DNA from: Mannheimia sp. USDA-ARS-USMARC-1261
GTDB taxonomy: Bacteria; Pseudomonadota; Gammaproteobacteria; Enterobacterales; Pasteurellaceae
Assembly: GCF_000521605.1 (NCBI RefSeq)
Contig: NZ_CP006942.1
Coordinates: 2,170,001 to 2,234,000 of the forward strand
Direction: 5' to 3'
Length of the DNA: 64,000 nt
Numbering within the stretch: position 1 is the first letter of the stretch; each line of letters opens with the position of its first letter. Below, piece by piece: positions 27,427 to 39,414 of the stretch. The notes under the pieces are model-generated. The model was not told where the DNA came from and ran no database searches. It saw only the letters and a list, made by a program, of their open reading frames with translations. The translations under genes and the position numbers were made by a program.

Positions 27427-27484
27427 ACAAGCGGTCGAATTTTCAGAGAATTTTGCAAAACTTTGATTAAATCCGACCGCTTGT
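27427..27484. repeat. Inverted pair of uptake-signal cores after menI
   Basis: ACAAGCGGTCG at 27427 and CGACCGCTTGT ending at 27484 face each other across about 36 bases. The paired arms could form a long-loop terminator for menI; no strong U-run follows. Confidence 0.6.
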
Positions 27485-27565
27485 TTATAAAAGGCGTTTG
27501 GAAAACACGCCAACCTATTATAAAATACCTTTCTTTTTATCCATTACTAACAAGAGAACTTCAAA

Positions 27566-29194
27566 ATGAATAATCGTGGCTTACTGCTAATGGGTTTGCT
27601 TCTTGTGTCTGTGCTTATTTTTACGCAATGGCAGCAAGATTTTAACCCTGAAATTCAAGCTCAAAAACAGGCTCAAGCGGCAGCTCAAACCCAACAACAG
27701 GCGGGTGATGTTCCAGCGGCTTCTAATGCTAATAATCCAATTGCAGACAGCATCACGCAAGGTAAAACCATTACGGTGGAAAGCGATGTGTTACGCCTAA
27801 CCATTGATACCTTAGGTGGCGATGTGGTAGGTTCAGACTTATTGAAACACAATGCGGAATTAAACTCTAATACTCCATTCAAATTATTGCAGCAAGACGG
27901 TACTAAAACCTATGTGGCTCAAAGTGGCTTAGTAGGTAAAAATGGGATTGATACCAATGCTGGTCGTCCACAATATGCAGTAACGGCGGACAGTTTCAAA
28001 TTGACTGATGATCAAAACGAACTTTCTGTACCACTAACATTTGAGAAAGATGGTGTAGTTTATACCAAAACTTTCACCTTAAAACGTGGTAGCTATGATG
28101 TTGGCGTAAATTTCAACATTAAAAATAACACCGCAGAAGCGATTGAAGTTCAGCCTTACGGTCAGTTAAAACACTCTGTCATTGAAAGTTCTGGTAGTTT
28201 AACAATGCCAACTTATACGGGTGGTGCGTACTCTTCTTCAGAAACTAACTACAAAAAATACAGTTTCCAAGATATGGAAAAAGCGAACTTAAGTATTGAT
28301 ACCAAAGCAGGTTGGATTGCAGTATTACAACACTACTTCGTGTCTGCTTGGGTGCCAAATCAAGATGCGGATAATAACCTTTATTCTCGCACCAATAATG
28401 GTGTTGCAACCATTGGTTATCGTGGTCCATTAACAACCATTGCCCCAAATTCTGAAGCAAATTTAAGCAGTAAACTTTGGACGGGCTCTAAAGACCAAAA
28501 AGAGATGGAAGAAGCTGCAAACCACTTAGACTTAACCGTAGATTACGGTTGGGCGTGGTTTATTGCTAAACCATTGTTCTGGTTATTAACCGCAATTCAA
28601 AAAATTGTCAGCAACTGGGGCTTAGCGATTATCGGTGTAACCATTGTCGTAAAAACCATTCTTTACCCATTAACCAAAGCACAATACACCTCAATGGCAA
28701 AAATGCGTATGTTACAACCACGTATTACAGAAATGCGTGAGCGTTTTGGTGATGACCGCCAACGTATGAGCCAAGAGATGATGAAACTCTACAAAGAAGA
28801 AAAAGTAAACCCGATGGGTGGCTGTTTACCGATCCTAATCCAAATGCCGATTTTCATCGCGTTATATTGGACATTTATGGAAGCAGTAGAACTCCGCCAC
28901 GCACCATTCTTCGGTTGGATTAAAGACTTATCGGCACAAGATCCATATTACATCTTGCCTCTATTAATGGGTGCGTCGATGTTCTTGTTGCAAAAAATGT
29001 CGCCAACGCCGGTGGCTGACCCAATGCAACAAAAAGTGATGAACTTTATGCCGGTGATCTTTACCGTATTCTTCCTATGGTTCCCGTCAGGCTTAGTACT
29101 TTACTGGCTAACCTCAAACTTAATTACCATTGCCCAACAGTGGCTAATTTACCGTAACTTAGAGAAAAAAGGCTTACATTCTCGTAAGAAATAA
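27566..29194 (+). CDS. yidC: Membrane protein insertase YidC
   Basis: 542 residues. Signal-anchor helix at 5-22 ([18 protein letters not shown]), Gln/Ala-rich linker, a large periplasmic beta domain (about 60-330), then the conserved five-helix insertase core with [59 protein letters not shown] and a basic tail RKK. The groove Arg lies in the [19 protein letters not shown] region. Inserts proteins into the inner membrane alone or with SecYEG. rpmH-rnpA, its usual partners, are not adjacent, so this copy stands away from the oriC cluster. Confidence 0.96.
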   Translation: MNNRGLLLMGLLLVSVLIFTQWQQDFNPEIQAQKQAQAAAQTQQQAGDVPAASNANNPIADSITQGKTITVESDVLRLTIDTLGGDVVGSDLLKHNAELNSNTPFKLLQQDGTKTYVAQSGLVGKNGIDTNAGRPQYAVTADSFKLTDDQNELSVPLTFEKDGVVYTKTFTLKRGSYDVGVNFNIKNNTAEAIEVQPYGQLKHSVIESSGSLTMPTYTGGAYSSSETNYKKYSFQDMEKANLSIDTKAGWIAVLQHYFVSAWVPNQDADNNLYSRTNNGVATIGYRGPLTTIAPNSEANLSSKLWTGSKDQKEMEEAANHLDLTVDYGWAWFIAKPLFWLLTAIQKIVSNWGLAIIGVTIVVKTILYPLTKAQYTSMAKMRMLQPRITEMRERFGDDRQRMSQEMMKLYKEEKVNPMGGCLPILIQMPIFIALYWTFMEAVELRHAPFFGWIKDLSAQDPYYILPLLMGASMFLLQKMSPTPVADPMQQKVMNFMPVIFTVFFLWFPSGLVLYWLTSNLITIAQQWLIYRNLEKKGLHSRKK

Positions 29195-29212
29195 TTTACT
29201 TATAACCACACC

Positions 29213-29240
29213 GTAGGGGCAAATTGCAATTTTCCCCTAC
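29213..29240. repeat. Short palindromic repeat, GTAGGGG family
   Basis: GTAGGGGCAAATT-GC-AATTTTCCCCTAC then ATAT. Imperfect 28-base palindrome after yidC. Same outer arms (GTAGGG...CCCTAC) as copies at 43466, 48650 and 57987. Confidence 0.75.
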
Positions 29241-29255
29241 ATATGGTTTCTTGGC

Positions 29256-29290
29256 AAAAAGCCCGTTGATTTCACTCAACGGGCTTTTTT
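29256..29290 (+). terminator. Terminator after yidC
   Basis: AAAAAGCCCGTTGA-TTTCAC-TCAACGGGCTTTTTT, ten-pair stem with flanking A and T runs; bidirectional form. Confidence 0.9.
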
Positions 29291-29330
29291 ATGCTCTACA
29301 AGCGGTAATATTACTTAATAATTTTGCAAA

Positions 29331-29828
29331 TTATAGCACCGCTAATGCCGCATCGTAATCCGGCTCTTGCTTGATTTCCGGCACTAATTCGCTGTGTAAG
29401 ACTTTGTTGCTCTCATCTAAAATAATCACAGAACGAGAGGCTAAACCAGCGAGTGGACCAGAGGTAATATCCACGCCAAGTTTGTTATGTAATTCACGGT
29501 TACGGAACGTTGATAATACTTTCGCATTTTCAATGCCTTCTGCTCCACAGAAACGTGCTTGAGCAAAAGGTAAATCAGCTGAAATACATAATACAACCGT
29601 GTTATCTAAACTTGTTGCTTTTTCGTTAAACACACGCACAGATTTCGCACAAATACCTGTATCAATACTTGGGAAAATGTTTAACACTTTGCGTTTACCA
29701 TCAAAATCAGACAGTGAAACGTCCTCTAAATCACTGTTTACCAGCGTAAAATCTGCAACCACATCGCCTTGTTGTGGAAATGCACCTGCAACCTCAATCG
29801 GGTTTCCTGCTAAAGTTACTTTACTCAT
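29331..29828 (-). CDS. tpx: Thiol peroxidase (atypical 2-Cys peroxiredoxin)
   Basis: 165 residues from ATG 29828 (SD AAGGAGAAAAG). Peroxidatic Cys60 in [12 protein letters not shown] and resolving Cys94 in [12 protein letters not shown], the spacing of Tpx. Reduces hydrogen peroxide and especially organic peroxides with thioredoxin; periplasmic or cytosolic according to species, here without signal peptide. Single gene, convergent with yidC. Confidence 0.96.
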   Translation of the reverse strand: MSKVTLAGNPIEVAGAFPQQGDVVADFTLVNSDLEDVSLSDFDGKRKVLNIFPSIDTGICAKSVRVFNEKATSLDNTVVLCISADLPFAQARFCGAEGIENAKVLSTFRNRELHNKLGVDITSGPLAGLASRSVIILDESNKVLHSELVPEIKQEPDYDAALAVL

Positions 29829-29974
29829 TCTTTTCTCCTTATGAATAAACAAGCGGTCTAAATATACCGATTTTTTGCAAAATAGGAAACTATCAATTTA
29901 ATTATGATAATCTTTAGAAACTAACCTGATTTTGCTATACTCATAGACATCTCATTTTTAAGGTTATCATTATT

Positions 29975-30706
29975 ATGTTAAAAATTTTTCGTGTTTTTTT
30001 AGTTGCAATAGCGGCTATTTTAATTTCTCTTGTCGGTACACTTTATGCGTTAGTGCGTTTACGCCACCCGAGCAGTGTGGGCGTTGTGGCACGTTGGTTC
30101 GGTTTATTACATAAATTGATGGGTGTAAAACTGATTACTCGTAAAAAACCTGAAATCAACTATCCGGTTATCTACATCGGCAACCATCAGAATAACTATG
30201 ATATGGCAACGATTTCTTCAATGGTAGCAGAAAACACCGTGAGTATCGGCAAAAAAAGCTTGATTTGGATTCCGTTTTTCGGGTTGGTTTATTGGGCGAC
30301 CGGCAATATTTTTATTCACCGTGAAAAACGCTCAAGTGCGATTGAAACAATGAACAAAGCAGGGGAAATTGTAAAAGAACGCAAGGTATCGGTTTGGATG
30401 TTCCCAGAAGGCACTCGCAGCCGTGGACGTGGCTTACTGCCGTTTAAAACCGGAGCTTTCCATTTGGCAATTTCCGCAGGTGTGCCGATTGTGCCTGTTG
30501 TTTGTTCTAACTTACACAATAAAATTGATTTGAACCGTTGGGATAATGGCGTTGTGATCTGCGAAATGCTTGAGCCTATTGATACATCAGGTTACAGCCG
30601 TGAAAATGTGAAAGAACTAATGGAAAAATGCCACCAAATTATGCTCACTAAATTTGAAGAGCTTAATCAAGAAGTTGAAGAACTAGAAAAAACGAAAAAC
30701 GCCTAA
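29975..30706 (+). CDS. plsC: 1-acyl-sn-glycerol-3-phosphate acyltransferase
   Basis: 243 residues. N-terminal membrane helix ([23 protein letters not shown]), acyltransferase motif I GNHQNNYD (His and Asp of HX4D), motif [19 protein letters not shown] and motif [11 protein letters not shown]. Transfers an acyl chain to lysophosphatidate, giving phosphatidate at the inner membrane. The ftsP gene begins one base after its stop, the same plsC-ftsP (sufI) pairing as in E. coli. The tail is rich in Glu and Lys. Confidence 0.95.
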   Translation: MLKIFRVFLVAIAAILISLVGTLYALVRLRHPSSVGVVARWFGLLHKLMGVKLITRKKPEINYPVIYIGNHQNNYDMATISSMVAENTVSIGKKSLIWIPFFGLVYWATGNIFIHREKRSSAIETMNKAGEIVKERKVSVWMFPEGTRSRGRGLLPFKTGAFHLAISAGVPIVPVVCSNLHNKIDLNRWDNGVVICEMLEPIDTSGYSRENVKELMEKCHQIMLTKFEELNQEVEELEKTKNA

Positions 30707-30707
30707 T

Positions 30708-32132
30708 ATGAAAAAAGCGATAACCCGACGCCAATTTTTACAAGGTTCAACCCTAGCAGGTGCATTAGCGACATTGCCTCACGCTGCATTAGCAGCTGAT
30801 CGCCCCGCCCTTAATATTCCACCCCTTATGGATATTGGACGTGGTAGACCTGTTCGGCTTGATTTACGCCCTGCTCAAACCCAATTTGATAAAGGTAAGT
30901 TGGTCGATGTTTGGGGCGTGAACGGACAGTATCTTGCTCCTACTGTACGGGTAAAATCAGGAGATTTTGTTAAATTAACTTATCTCAATAATTTGCCACA
31001 AAAAATCTCAATGAATATTCAAGGGCTACAAGCCTCAAGCGATATTATCGGCTCGGTGCATCGTTCTCTTGACCCCAAAAGCAGTTGGTCGCCAATTGTT
31101 TCAATTAATCAAGCCGCTTGTACTTGTTGGTATCACGCCGATACGATGCTCAATTCAGCGTTCCAAATTTATCGAGGATTAGTTGGATTGTGGCTGATTG
31201 AAGATCAACATAGCAAAAATACCTCTTTACCGAATAAATATGGTGTGAATGATATTCCACTGATTTTGCAAGACCAGCTTCTCAATAAAGAAGGTGTACA
31301 AGTTTTAGATAAAAACACACCCCAATTTTTAGGAAAACGCTTATTTGTAAATGGGCAGGAATCCCCTTATTTCAATGTGCCACGCGGTTGGGTCAGATTG
31401 CGTGTTCTCAACGCCTCTCTCTCTCGTGCTTATGAGCTAAGGCTAGATAATGGAAACCCGCTTCAGCTTATTGCAACAGGTGTGGGAATGTTGGCAGAGC
31501 CTGTGGAGATGGACGTTATCCGCCTTGCTCCAAGTGAGCGAGTGGAAGTTCTGGTTGATTTAAGCGACGGCAAAACAGTTTCACTAATAAGCGGTCAAAA
31601 AAGAGATATTTTTTACAAAATCGGGCAAGTTTTCTCAAGCGATGATGAATTAATCGACAATATAATTTTAGAACTCAGACCTGAAGGAATGGCAGCGGTA
31701 CTCAATACAAAACCAAGTTTACCTGCCTTTTCATTAGATGAATTTAATTTGAAAATCAGCCAAGAACGCCGATTTATGCTTAGTCCGTCTGATTACTTAA
31801 TCAACCAAAAGCGATTTGACCCAAAACGAATTGATTTTACCGCTCAAAAAGGCAGTGTTGAGCGTTGGTATTTACACAGCACACAAGCGGTCGGATTTAC
31901 CCTGCAAGGTGCAAAATTTATTATTGAGACTCAAAACCGTAAACCATCCCCAATTAAGCAACTTGCTTGGCGAGATACGGTTTGGTTAGAGGCTGAACAA
32001 GAGGTAACTCTTTTAGTTCGCTTTGAGAATACCGCTTCTGAGCAATTGCCTTTTACCTTTGGCGTGAGCGATTTTATGTTGCGTGATAGAGGTACGATGG
32101 GTCAATTTAGTGTAATTGAAAATGGACAATAA
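30708..32132 (+). CDS. ftsP: Cell division protein FtsP (SufI), multicopper-oxidase fold
   Basis: 474 residues. Twin-arginine signal [24 protein letters not shown], so it is exported folded by Tat. Three cupredoxin-like domains with the overall fold of multicopper oxidases, but the HxH and HCHxH copper ligands are not preserved (for example [10 protein letters not shown] in place of the usual motif), as in E. coli SufI, which binds no copper. A periplasmic divisome protein that stabilises division under stress. Directly follows plsC. Confidence 0.92.
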   Translation: MKKAITRRQFLQGSTLAGALATLPHAALAADRPALNIPPLMDIGRGRPVRLDLRPAQTQFDKGKLVDVWGVNGQYLAPTVRVKSGDFVKLTYLNNLPQKISMNIQGLQASSDIIGSVHRSLDPKSSWSPIVSINQAACTCWYHADTMLNSAFQIYRGLVGLWLIEDQHSKNTSLPNKYGVNDIPLILQDQLLNKEGVQVLDKNTPQFLGKRLFVNGQESPYFNVPRGWVRLRVLNASLSRAYELRLDNGNPLQLIATGVGMLAEPVEMDVIRLAPSERVEVLVDLSDGKTVSLISGQKRDIFYKIGQVFSSDDELIDNIILELRPEGMAAVLNTKPSLPAFSLDEFNLKISQERRFMLSPSDYLINQKRFDPKRIDFTAQKGSVERWYLHSTQAVGFTLQGAKFIIETQNRKPSPIKQLAWRDTVWLEAEQEVTLLVRFENTASEQLPFTFGVSDFMLRDRGTMGQFSVIENGQ

Positions 32133-32185
32133 CCCTTCGATAGGCGATAATGCCCCATAATTTTGCCCATAAAAAGGAAAAAATA

Positions 32186-33139
32186 ATGAGCCAAGAATTT
32201 TTAGATTTTGAAATGCCGATTGCCGAACTTGAAGCTAAAATTGAGTCTTTAAGAGCGGTCAGTCTGCAAGATGACAAAATTGACCTTGATGATGAAATCA
32301 AGCGTTTACAAAAGAAAAGCGAAGAATTAACCAAAAAAACCTTTGCAAATTTAGATGCGTGGCAAATTTCCCGTATGGCACGCCACCCAAACCGCCCATA
32401 CACTTTAGACTATATTGAACATATCTTCACTGAGTTTGATGAATTAGCAGGTGATCGTGCATTCGCTGATGATAAAGCCATTGTCGGCGGTATTGCTCGT
32501 TTAGACGGTCGCCCGGTGATGATTATTGGTCATCAGAAAGGTCGTACGGTAAAAGAGAAGGTAAAACGTAATTTCGGTATGCCTGCACCGGAAGGTTATC
32601 GTAAAGCATTACGCTTAATGGAAATGGCAGAACGTTTTAATATGCCGATTATTACCTTTATTGATACACCGGGAGCTTATCCGGGTATTGGAGCTGAAGA
32701 ACGAGGTCAATCAGAAGCGATCGCACGCAACTTGCGTGAAATGTCGCAACTCTCTGTACCGGTAATTTGTACCGTAATTGGCGAAGGTGGTTCAGGCGGT
32801 GCATTAGCTATCGGTGTGGGCGATAAAGTGAATATGTTGCAATACTCAACTTACTCGGTCATTTCCCCTGAAGGCTGTGCCTCAATTCTATGGAAAAGTG
32901 CCGATAAAGCCTCAACTGCGGCAGAGGTAATGGGCTTAACTGCTCCACGTTTAAAAGAGTTAGAACTGATCGATAACATCGTGCAGGAACCATTGGGTGG
33001 GGCTCATCGAAATATTGAGGAAATTGCACAAAATCTTAAACAACGTATTGTGGAAGATTTAGCGGAGTTAGATCAACTCAGCAAAGACGATTTATTAGAA
33101 CGTCGTTATCAACGCCTAATGAACTACGGCTACGTTTAA
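32186..33139 (+). CDS. accA: Acetyl-CoA carboxylase carboxyltransferase subunit alpha
   Basis: 317 residues from ATG 32186 (SD AAAAGGAAA); the frame stays open upstream, but family members start [10 protein letters not shown]-terminal helical region then the crotonase-like domain with [51 protein letters not shown]. Pairs with AccD to carboxylate acetyl-CoA from carboxybiotin. A 12-pair terminator that includes an uptake-signal core follows. Confidence 0.97.
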   Translation: MSQEFLDFEMPIAELEAKIESLRAVSLQDDKIDLDDEIKRLQKKSEELTKKTFANLDAWQISRMARHPNRPYTLDYIEHIFTEFDELAGDRAFADDKAIVGGIARLDGRPVMIIGHQKGRTVKEKVKRNFGMPAPEGYRKALRLMEMAERFNMPIITFIDTPGAYPGIGAEERGQSEAIARNLREMSQLSVPVICTVIGEGGSGGALAIGVGDKVNMLQYSTYSVISPEGCASILWKSADKASTAAEVMGLTAPRLKELELIDNIVQEPLGGAHRNIEEIAQNLKQRIVEDLAELDQLSKDDLLERRYQRLMNYGYV

Positions 33140-33159
33140 TCGGTTTTAAATAGAACAAG

Positions 33160-33200
33160 CGGTAAGATTTTTGTAGAAATTTGCAAAATCTTGCCGTTTT
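33160..33200 (+). terminator. Terminator after accA built on an uptake-signal core
   Basis: CGGTAAGATTTT and AAAATCTTGCCG pair over 12 bases (one G-U), then TTTT. The 5' arm begins inside ACAAGCGGT (33155-33163). Confidence 0.8.
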
Positions 33201-33237
33201 GCATTAAGAGAATAAAAAGATAAAAGAAATTTGAAAG

Positions 33238-33313
<76 letters not shown>

Positions 33314-33339
33314 ATATAGAAAGGTTTTAACGAGGGAGA

Positions 33340-33367
33340 ATTATAGCAATTTCTTTCCCGTCTTCAA
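33340..33367 (-). promoter_or_regulatory. Promoter of the solitary tRNA-Thr gene
   Basis: Minus strand TTGAAG, 16 bases, TATAAT, then GC-poor discriminator TCTCCC. Confidence 0.7.
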
Positions 33368-33428
33368 CCCTCAAGCCATTCAAATGACTAAAAAATAATA
33401 TACATTAAGCTTTTAAAGGAGCAAGCGA

Positions 33429-34289
33429 ATGAAAAACATACTCTCTATTCAATCCCACGTTGTCTATGGCTACGCCGGCAACAAAGCGGCAACCTTTCCA
33501 ATGCAGCTTTTAGGAGTGGATGTTTGGGCATTAAACACAGTGCAATTTTCTAACCATACTCAATATGGGAAATGGGGCGGAATGGTAATGCCAAAAGAAC
33601 AGATTGGCAGCATTGTAGAAGGAATTCACAATATCGATGAACTTCATCGCTGCGATGCGGTATTATCAGGCTACATTGGCTCTGCAGAACAAGTTGAAGA
33701 AATCATCAATGCATTCCATAAAGTAAAAGCGGAAAATCCTAATGCGATCTACATTTGCGACCCTGTAATGGGACACCCTGATAAAGGTTGCATCGTGGCA
33801 GATGGAGTAAAAGAAGGCTTAATCAATCTAGCGATGGCACAAGCTGATATCATCACACCAAATTTAGTGGAATTACGAGAGCTCACAGGCTTAACCGTAG
33901 AAAATTTCGAGCAAGCCTTAGAAGCCGTAAAAGTGATTTTAACTAAAGGTCCGAAAAAAGTGCTAGTAAAACATTTAAGCCGTGTAGGTAAAGATAGCAA
34001 CAAATTTGAGATGCTTTTTGCCAACCAAGAGGGGATTTGGCATATCAGCCGACCGCTCTACCATTTCGACAAAGAACCGGTGGGCGTAGGCGACTTAACT
34101 GCCGGCTTATTTGTAGCGAACTTATTAAATGGGAAATCAGATCTGGAAGCCTTTGAGCATACTGCCAATGCCGTAAATGAAGTAATGGAACAAACCTCAA
34201 AATCAGGCTTGTACGAACTCCAAATCATTCGCTCACGGGATTTAATCGTTAATCCACAATGTAATTATAAAGCTGTAAAAATTGCTTAA
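33429..34289 (+). CDS. pdxY: Pyridoxal kinase PdxY
   Basis: 286 residues. Ribokinase-like fold with [16 protein letters not shown] at the start, [22 protein letters not shown], and the catalytic region [12 protein letters not shown] with the Asp base. Phosphorylates pyridoxal in B6 salvage. SD AAGGAG. Stand-alone gene with a terminator made of inverted uptake-signal cores. Confidence 0.95.
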   Translation: MKNILSIQSHVVYGYAGNKAATFPMQLLGVDVWALNTVQFSNHTQYGKWGGMVMPKEQIGSIVEGIHNIDELHRCDAVLSGYIGSAEQVEEIINAFHKVKAENPNAIYICDPVMGHPDKGCIVADGVKEGLINLAMAQADIITPNLVELRELTGLTVENFEQALEAVKVILTKGPKKVLVKHLSRVGKDSNKFEMLFANQEGIWHISRPLYHFDKEPVGVGDLTAGLFVANLLNGKSDLEAFEHTANAVNEVMEQTSKSGLYELQIIRSRDLIVNPQCNYKAVKIA

Positions 34290-34316
34290 TTGAAATTGTA
34301 AAATATTGATAAAATT

Positions 34317-34358
34317 CGACCGCTTGTAAATGTTACTTTCTACAAGCGGTCTTTTTTA
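34317..34358 (+). terminator. Terminator after pdxY formed by two inverted uptake signals
   Basis: CGACCGCTTGTA and TACAAGCGGTC pair (11 bp) around an 18-base loop, followed by TTTTTT. A classic case of inverted uptake sequences used as a terminator. Confidence 0.88.
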
Positions 34359-34379
34359 AGATATGTCATACATATATAA

Positions 34380-34415
34380 AAAATCCTCGCTAATAATGCT
34401 TAGCGAGGATTTTTA
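34380..34415 (-). terminator. Terminator for the autotransporter gene
   Basis: AATCCTCGCTAA-TAATGC-TTAGCGAGGATT, 12-pair stem with A and T runs on both sides, placed 47 bases beyond the autotransporter stop. Confidence 0.85.
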
Positions 34416-34461
34416 ACAAAATTAATCTAATTAATTTTTATTAGTATCATCCGTTAATCTA

Positions 34462-36654
34462 TCACCACTGATAACGTAAACCAACACGGCCACTATAACT
34501 TTCACGGCTACCACGAGAACTAAATACTCTGTGTTTTCCCCCTAATGCATGACTATATTTAATATCTCCATATAATGTGAACGTCTTCGCTACATTTAAC
34601 GGGACCGTACTTCCTAAACTTACCTCAAATTGACTACGGGTATAACGCTCTTCTAATGAAGTTGTTCCAATTCTCACAGAAGCTTTTGCTGGCGTTAAAT
34701 CTTGAACTATATTAGTTGCTAAATACAGATAATCATTTGTTAAACGTAAACCTAAACGTCCCTGCATTGTTAAATAATCTCCGCCACTCACGTTATGAAT
34801 ACCATCATAGAAGCTATTTAAATGGGTATATTGTGCTTTCAATTGTACTTGAGGCTCAACTTTCCATTTTTCCATTATCGGGTAAGCTTTACCCATCTCA
34901 ATACTTAATCCAGCACCTATCCCTGTTTGGCGTAACACTTTTTTACCATAGTATTTATTTTCTAGTCTTGATAAGTTAGCCACAATATCTAAATAACTGT
35001 TATCATTGCCATAAAAAGTTCTATAAGCACCTAAAGAGAACATTTTACTTTTTCCAGAACTGGTGTATTTATTATCAATAACACGACCATTTTCCGCACG
35101 ATATTTGTCATAAAAATCGTTATTTGACCAGCTATAACTCAGCATTAAACCGTGTCGAGCATATCCTGAATCAGATTCAGTAATTGCAATATCTTGCCCT
35201 ACTTGAACTAAACGCTGATCAGCTTCAAAGCCAAAACGATGTTTACCTTGAGTAAGGTTTTTATTAAATCCTACTCTGCCCCAACTATTTAAGATACGAG
35301 TATCTGCATTTTGTGGAGCTCTTTCACCCACTCGCTCATATAAACGACCAAGTTGCTCAATTCCCATCTCTTGGTTTATCCAATTAGTTTGGAGATAACC
35401 TGAGGTAGTTGCTTTATAAATAACATACCCTTTAGGTTGGGGTTGGGGTTGTGGCTCAGGCTGAGGTTGCGGCTCAGGTTGAGGCTGCGGCTCAGGTTGA
35501 GGCTGTGGCTCAGGTTGAGGCTGTGGCTCAGGTTGAGGCTGTGGCTCAGGTTGAGGTTGTGGCTCAGGTTGAGGTTGTGGCTCAGGTTGAGGTTGTGGCT
35601 CAGGTTGAGGTTGTGGCTCAGGTTGAGGCTGCGGCTCAGGTTGAGGCTGCGGCTCAGGTTGAGGCTGCGGCTCAGGTTGAGGCTGCGGCTCAGGTTGAGG
35701 CTGCGGCTCAGGTTGAGGCTGCGGCTCAGGTTGAGGCTGCGGCTCAGGTTGAGGCTGCGGCTCAGGTTGAGGCTGCGGCTCAGGTTGAGGTTGCGGCTCA
35801 GGTTGAGGTTGTGGCTCAGGTAATGCATCTAACACCCAAGTATATTCAGCAAAACCAGTATTCGGGTTGATACGGCGAGCTATTTGAGCCTCTTCAGCCC
35901 CTTGAGTGTTTGCTTGACCAGTAAATACACTATTGCCATTATCACCTTTTTCAATAATAACTATAGGGTTAGCCCAATTTCCATTTTTCTCAATATTACT
36001 ACGAAGGACATCACCCGAAATATGCTCTTTTACCTCAATCTTTGTGTTACCTAAAGCATTTCCTTTAATAATAAGTTGATCGTTTTGTTGTACATCTGGA
36101 TTATTCCATTTACTATCCACAATTAATTTGGAGTTTTGTTCGCCAATATAATCGCCATTTTGGATAAATTTATTTAATGGCTCACTATTGCCTTTATTTA
36201 AATCAATAGTACCTTCATTAACTAATTTATTATAATTTACATTGACAGAATTAATTGTTGAATTTAACGTAACAATACCCTTATTAGTAAGAGTTTCTCC
36301 ATTTGTAGGTGTAAGTAAAGTAGTACCACTCTTATTATCCCTAATATAATTCAGTGCTAGATCCTGTGTTAAATTTAAATGTCCTTCATTTCCAATATTG
36401 ATATTATGCCAATTTTCAATTCTCGTCCCTACTGTCTTAATTGGTTTAGATCGTGCATTCATTTTTTGTTTCAAATTCAACACATTAACTTCGGGTGTAG
36501 AAACAGGGGCGTTTGAAGAGCTACCATTTAGTATTTTTAATTCACTAACATCCGTATTAGATAAGGTAACATCATCATTACCCCCATTCATCAGAATATT
36601 ACCAATAATTTTACCTGAACTAGATGTTAAATGATCCCTACCATCACCTCCCAT
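34462..36654 (-). pseudogene. Autotransporter, C-terminal fragment: passenger end, PEPQPQ repeats and barrel
   Basis: 730 codons open from an internal ATG at 36654, out of frame with the upstream fragment. Residues 1-275: beta-helix like passenger ([35 protein letters not shown]). About 283-410: 21 units of PEPQPQ. About 430-730: autotransporter barrel (type Va), with repeated strand patterns and the terminal GRVGLRYQW ending in an aromatic residue, the signal for the Bam complex. The repeat stalk may hold the passenger away from the surface. No signal peptide on this part, so alone it would stay in the cytosol. Joined with 36644-37351 it gives one protein of about 960 residues. Confidence 0.85.
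35443..35822 (-). repeat. 18-bp tandem repeat, 21 units, coding PEPQPQ
   Basis: Plus-strand unit GGCTCAGGTTGAGGCTGC and variants with GGTTGT, GGCTGT, GGTTGC at the end; variants lie in blocks (TTGT block near 35550-35620, CTGC block 35630-35780), a sign of recent unit duplication. Unit length is a multiple of three, so copy change keeps the frame. Confidence 0.95.
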
Positions 36655-37351
36655 AAACGGCTATGTAATCAGCACCATCAATTGTTCCTGTATTTGTTAA
36701 CGATGTTTCTTGAAGACCTTCAAGAACTACTGCTGCATAATTTCTTTTTTGTCCAGGAGCAGCTCGAGTAGCAATAGTTCCTTCATTTAGAAGTGTTGCA
36801 CTTTTCCCATTCTTTAATCTAACCGCTACTGTATTAGCAGATATAAGAGAATCAGCCCCAAGATTTTTAATATCATAGACTGTATTTTCACTACCATTTA
36901 CTATAATAGCATTTTCATTAAAGCCTGAACCAGTAGTACTAATTTCACCGGTATTTTTTACAGAAAATTTATCTCTCACTGTTGTCCATTGATAATCAAT
37001 ACTGCTAGTAGGTCGGCTTCCAGAAGAAATTAATTTACCACTATTTTCTATTTCAATAGATTGAATTGGTTTCCCATTTGAAAAGGCTTTATAATCAGGG
37101 CTATCTAAGTGAGCACTATTATGCAATACTAAATTATTAGCAGAACCTAAATAAAGGCTTTTATGATATGGACCTTGTTGACCTTCTACAAAAACTTCTA
37201 CAGAATCAGGATCAGTAATAGTTGTTTTTTTATAGCCATTAGGACCAGTTTCTACAGCTGTAGTTGGCTCAGCATAAATAGGAAGAACATAACAAGAAAC
37301 AAAAGTCGCTGTAACCAGCTTTGTTATTGAGGAAAGTTTGAACTTTTTCAT
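36644..37351 (-). pseudogene. Autotransporter, N-terminal fragment with signal peptide
   Basis: 235 codons. Extended signal peptide MKKFKLSSITKLVTATFVSC then YVLPIYAEP, followed by repeated beta-helix turns ([61 protein letters not shown]). The stop TGA comes 11 bases after the next fragment's ATG begins, in another frame. Sense is restored by adding two bases at TTTATGGG (36650-36656), for example TTTATATGGG, giving [17 protein letters not shown]. So a 2-bp loss in a TA repeat, or a read error, split the gene. Confidence 0.8.
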
Positions 37352-37421
37352 ACTTATTTACCTTAAAATATTATTCATACACCAGCAAAAAGTATACAGA
37401 GTATACAAACAATAGTTTAAC

Positions 37422-37450
37422 AAAAAAAGCATGCCTTACAGCATGCTTTT
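37422..37450 (-). terminator. Terminator after tuf
   Basis: AAAAGCATGC-CTTACA-GCATGCTTTT on either strand; 24 bases beyond the tuf stop. Confidence 0.8.
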
Positions 37451-37474
37451 AATATTAACTGAATCTAGATCAAA

Positions 37475-38662
<1,188 letters not shown>

Positions 38663-38773
38663 CTAAAAGCCTCTTAAACAAAAACGGTTACAATGGAACA
38701 AAAGAACCCATTAACCATAATGTAGAAATTAATACTAATTGAAACTTATAGGAAAGAGTGAAGTTAGAAGAAG

Positions 38774-38849
38774 TGGTGCTGATAGGCGGATTTGAACCGC
38801 CGACCTCACCCTTACCAAGGGTGCGCTCTACCAACTGAGCTATATCAGC
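38774..38849 (-). tRNA. thrT: tRNA-Thr (GGT anticodon), thrT
   Basis: Minus strand GCTGATATAGCTCAGTTGGT..., anticodon loop TTGGTAA, encoded CCA; last tRNA before tuf. Confidence 0.97.
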
Positions 38850-38852
38850 GTT

Positions 38853-38927
<75 letters not shown>

Positions 38928-38969
38928 TGTTCTAAATTCGTCTGTCCTGCACGATTCAAAAATCAGAAA

Positions 38970-39054
38970 TGGTGGAGGGAGAAGGATTCGAACCTTCGAA
39001 GGCTGAGCCAACAGATTTACAGTCTGCCCCCTTTGGCCGCTCGGGAACCCCTCC
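38970..39054 (-). tRNA. tyrU: tRNA-Tyr (GTA anticodon), tyrU
   Basis: Minus strand GGAGGGGTTCCCGAGCGGCC..., long variable arm (class II), anticodon loop CTGTAAA, encoded CCA. Confidence 0.97.
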
Positions 39055-39092
39055 ACGATATTTTGAATACTTATTTACGTTTAAAGCAAAAA

Positions 39093-39168
<76 letters not shown>

Positions 39169-39196
39169 ATTGCTGTGTCGTAAGCAAGTGATGTGC

Positions 39197-39224
39197 ATTA
39201 TAGGGAAATTTTAACGCTGTGCAA
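39197..39224 (-). promoter_or_regulatory. Promoter of the thrU-tyrU-glyT-thrT-tuf operon
   Basis: Minus strand TTGCAC, 16 bases, TATAAT, then GCACATC; near-consensus stable-RNA type promoter. Confidence 0.8.
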
Positions 39225-39414
39225 GTATTTTTTTTAAAAATATTAAAAAAATCAATCTTTCGACTTTTAAATATACAAAATGGCTATTTTTTGTAAAATA
39301 CAGGCGGTTTTATGTCAATAAATACGGCAAAAGCGTCTCATATATTGTATAGTTATGCCCCTAATTTGAGTATTAAACCGATTTATTCATCATCAAAAAA
39401 TTGAGATTTTGGCT

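Noticed and set aside
35443..35822. CRISPR-like array
   Set aside because: Units are direct 18-bp repeats with no spacers and encode a protein segment.
35437..35870. Long plus-strand frames with LRLRLR or VEAAAQ repeats
   Set aside because: They are only the other-frame reading of the 18-bp PEPQPQ array; no SD, and the minus-strand gene explains the codons.
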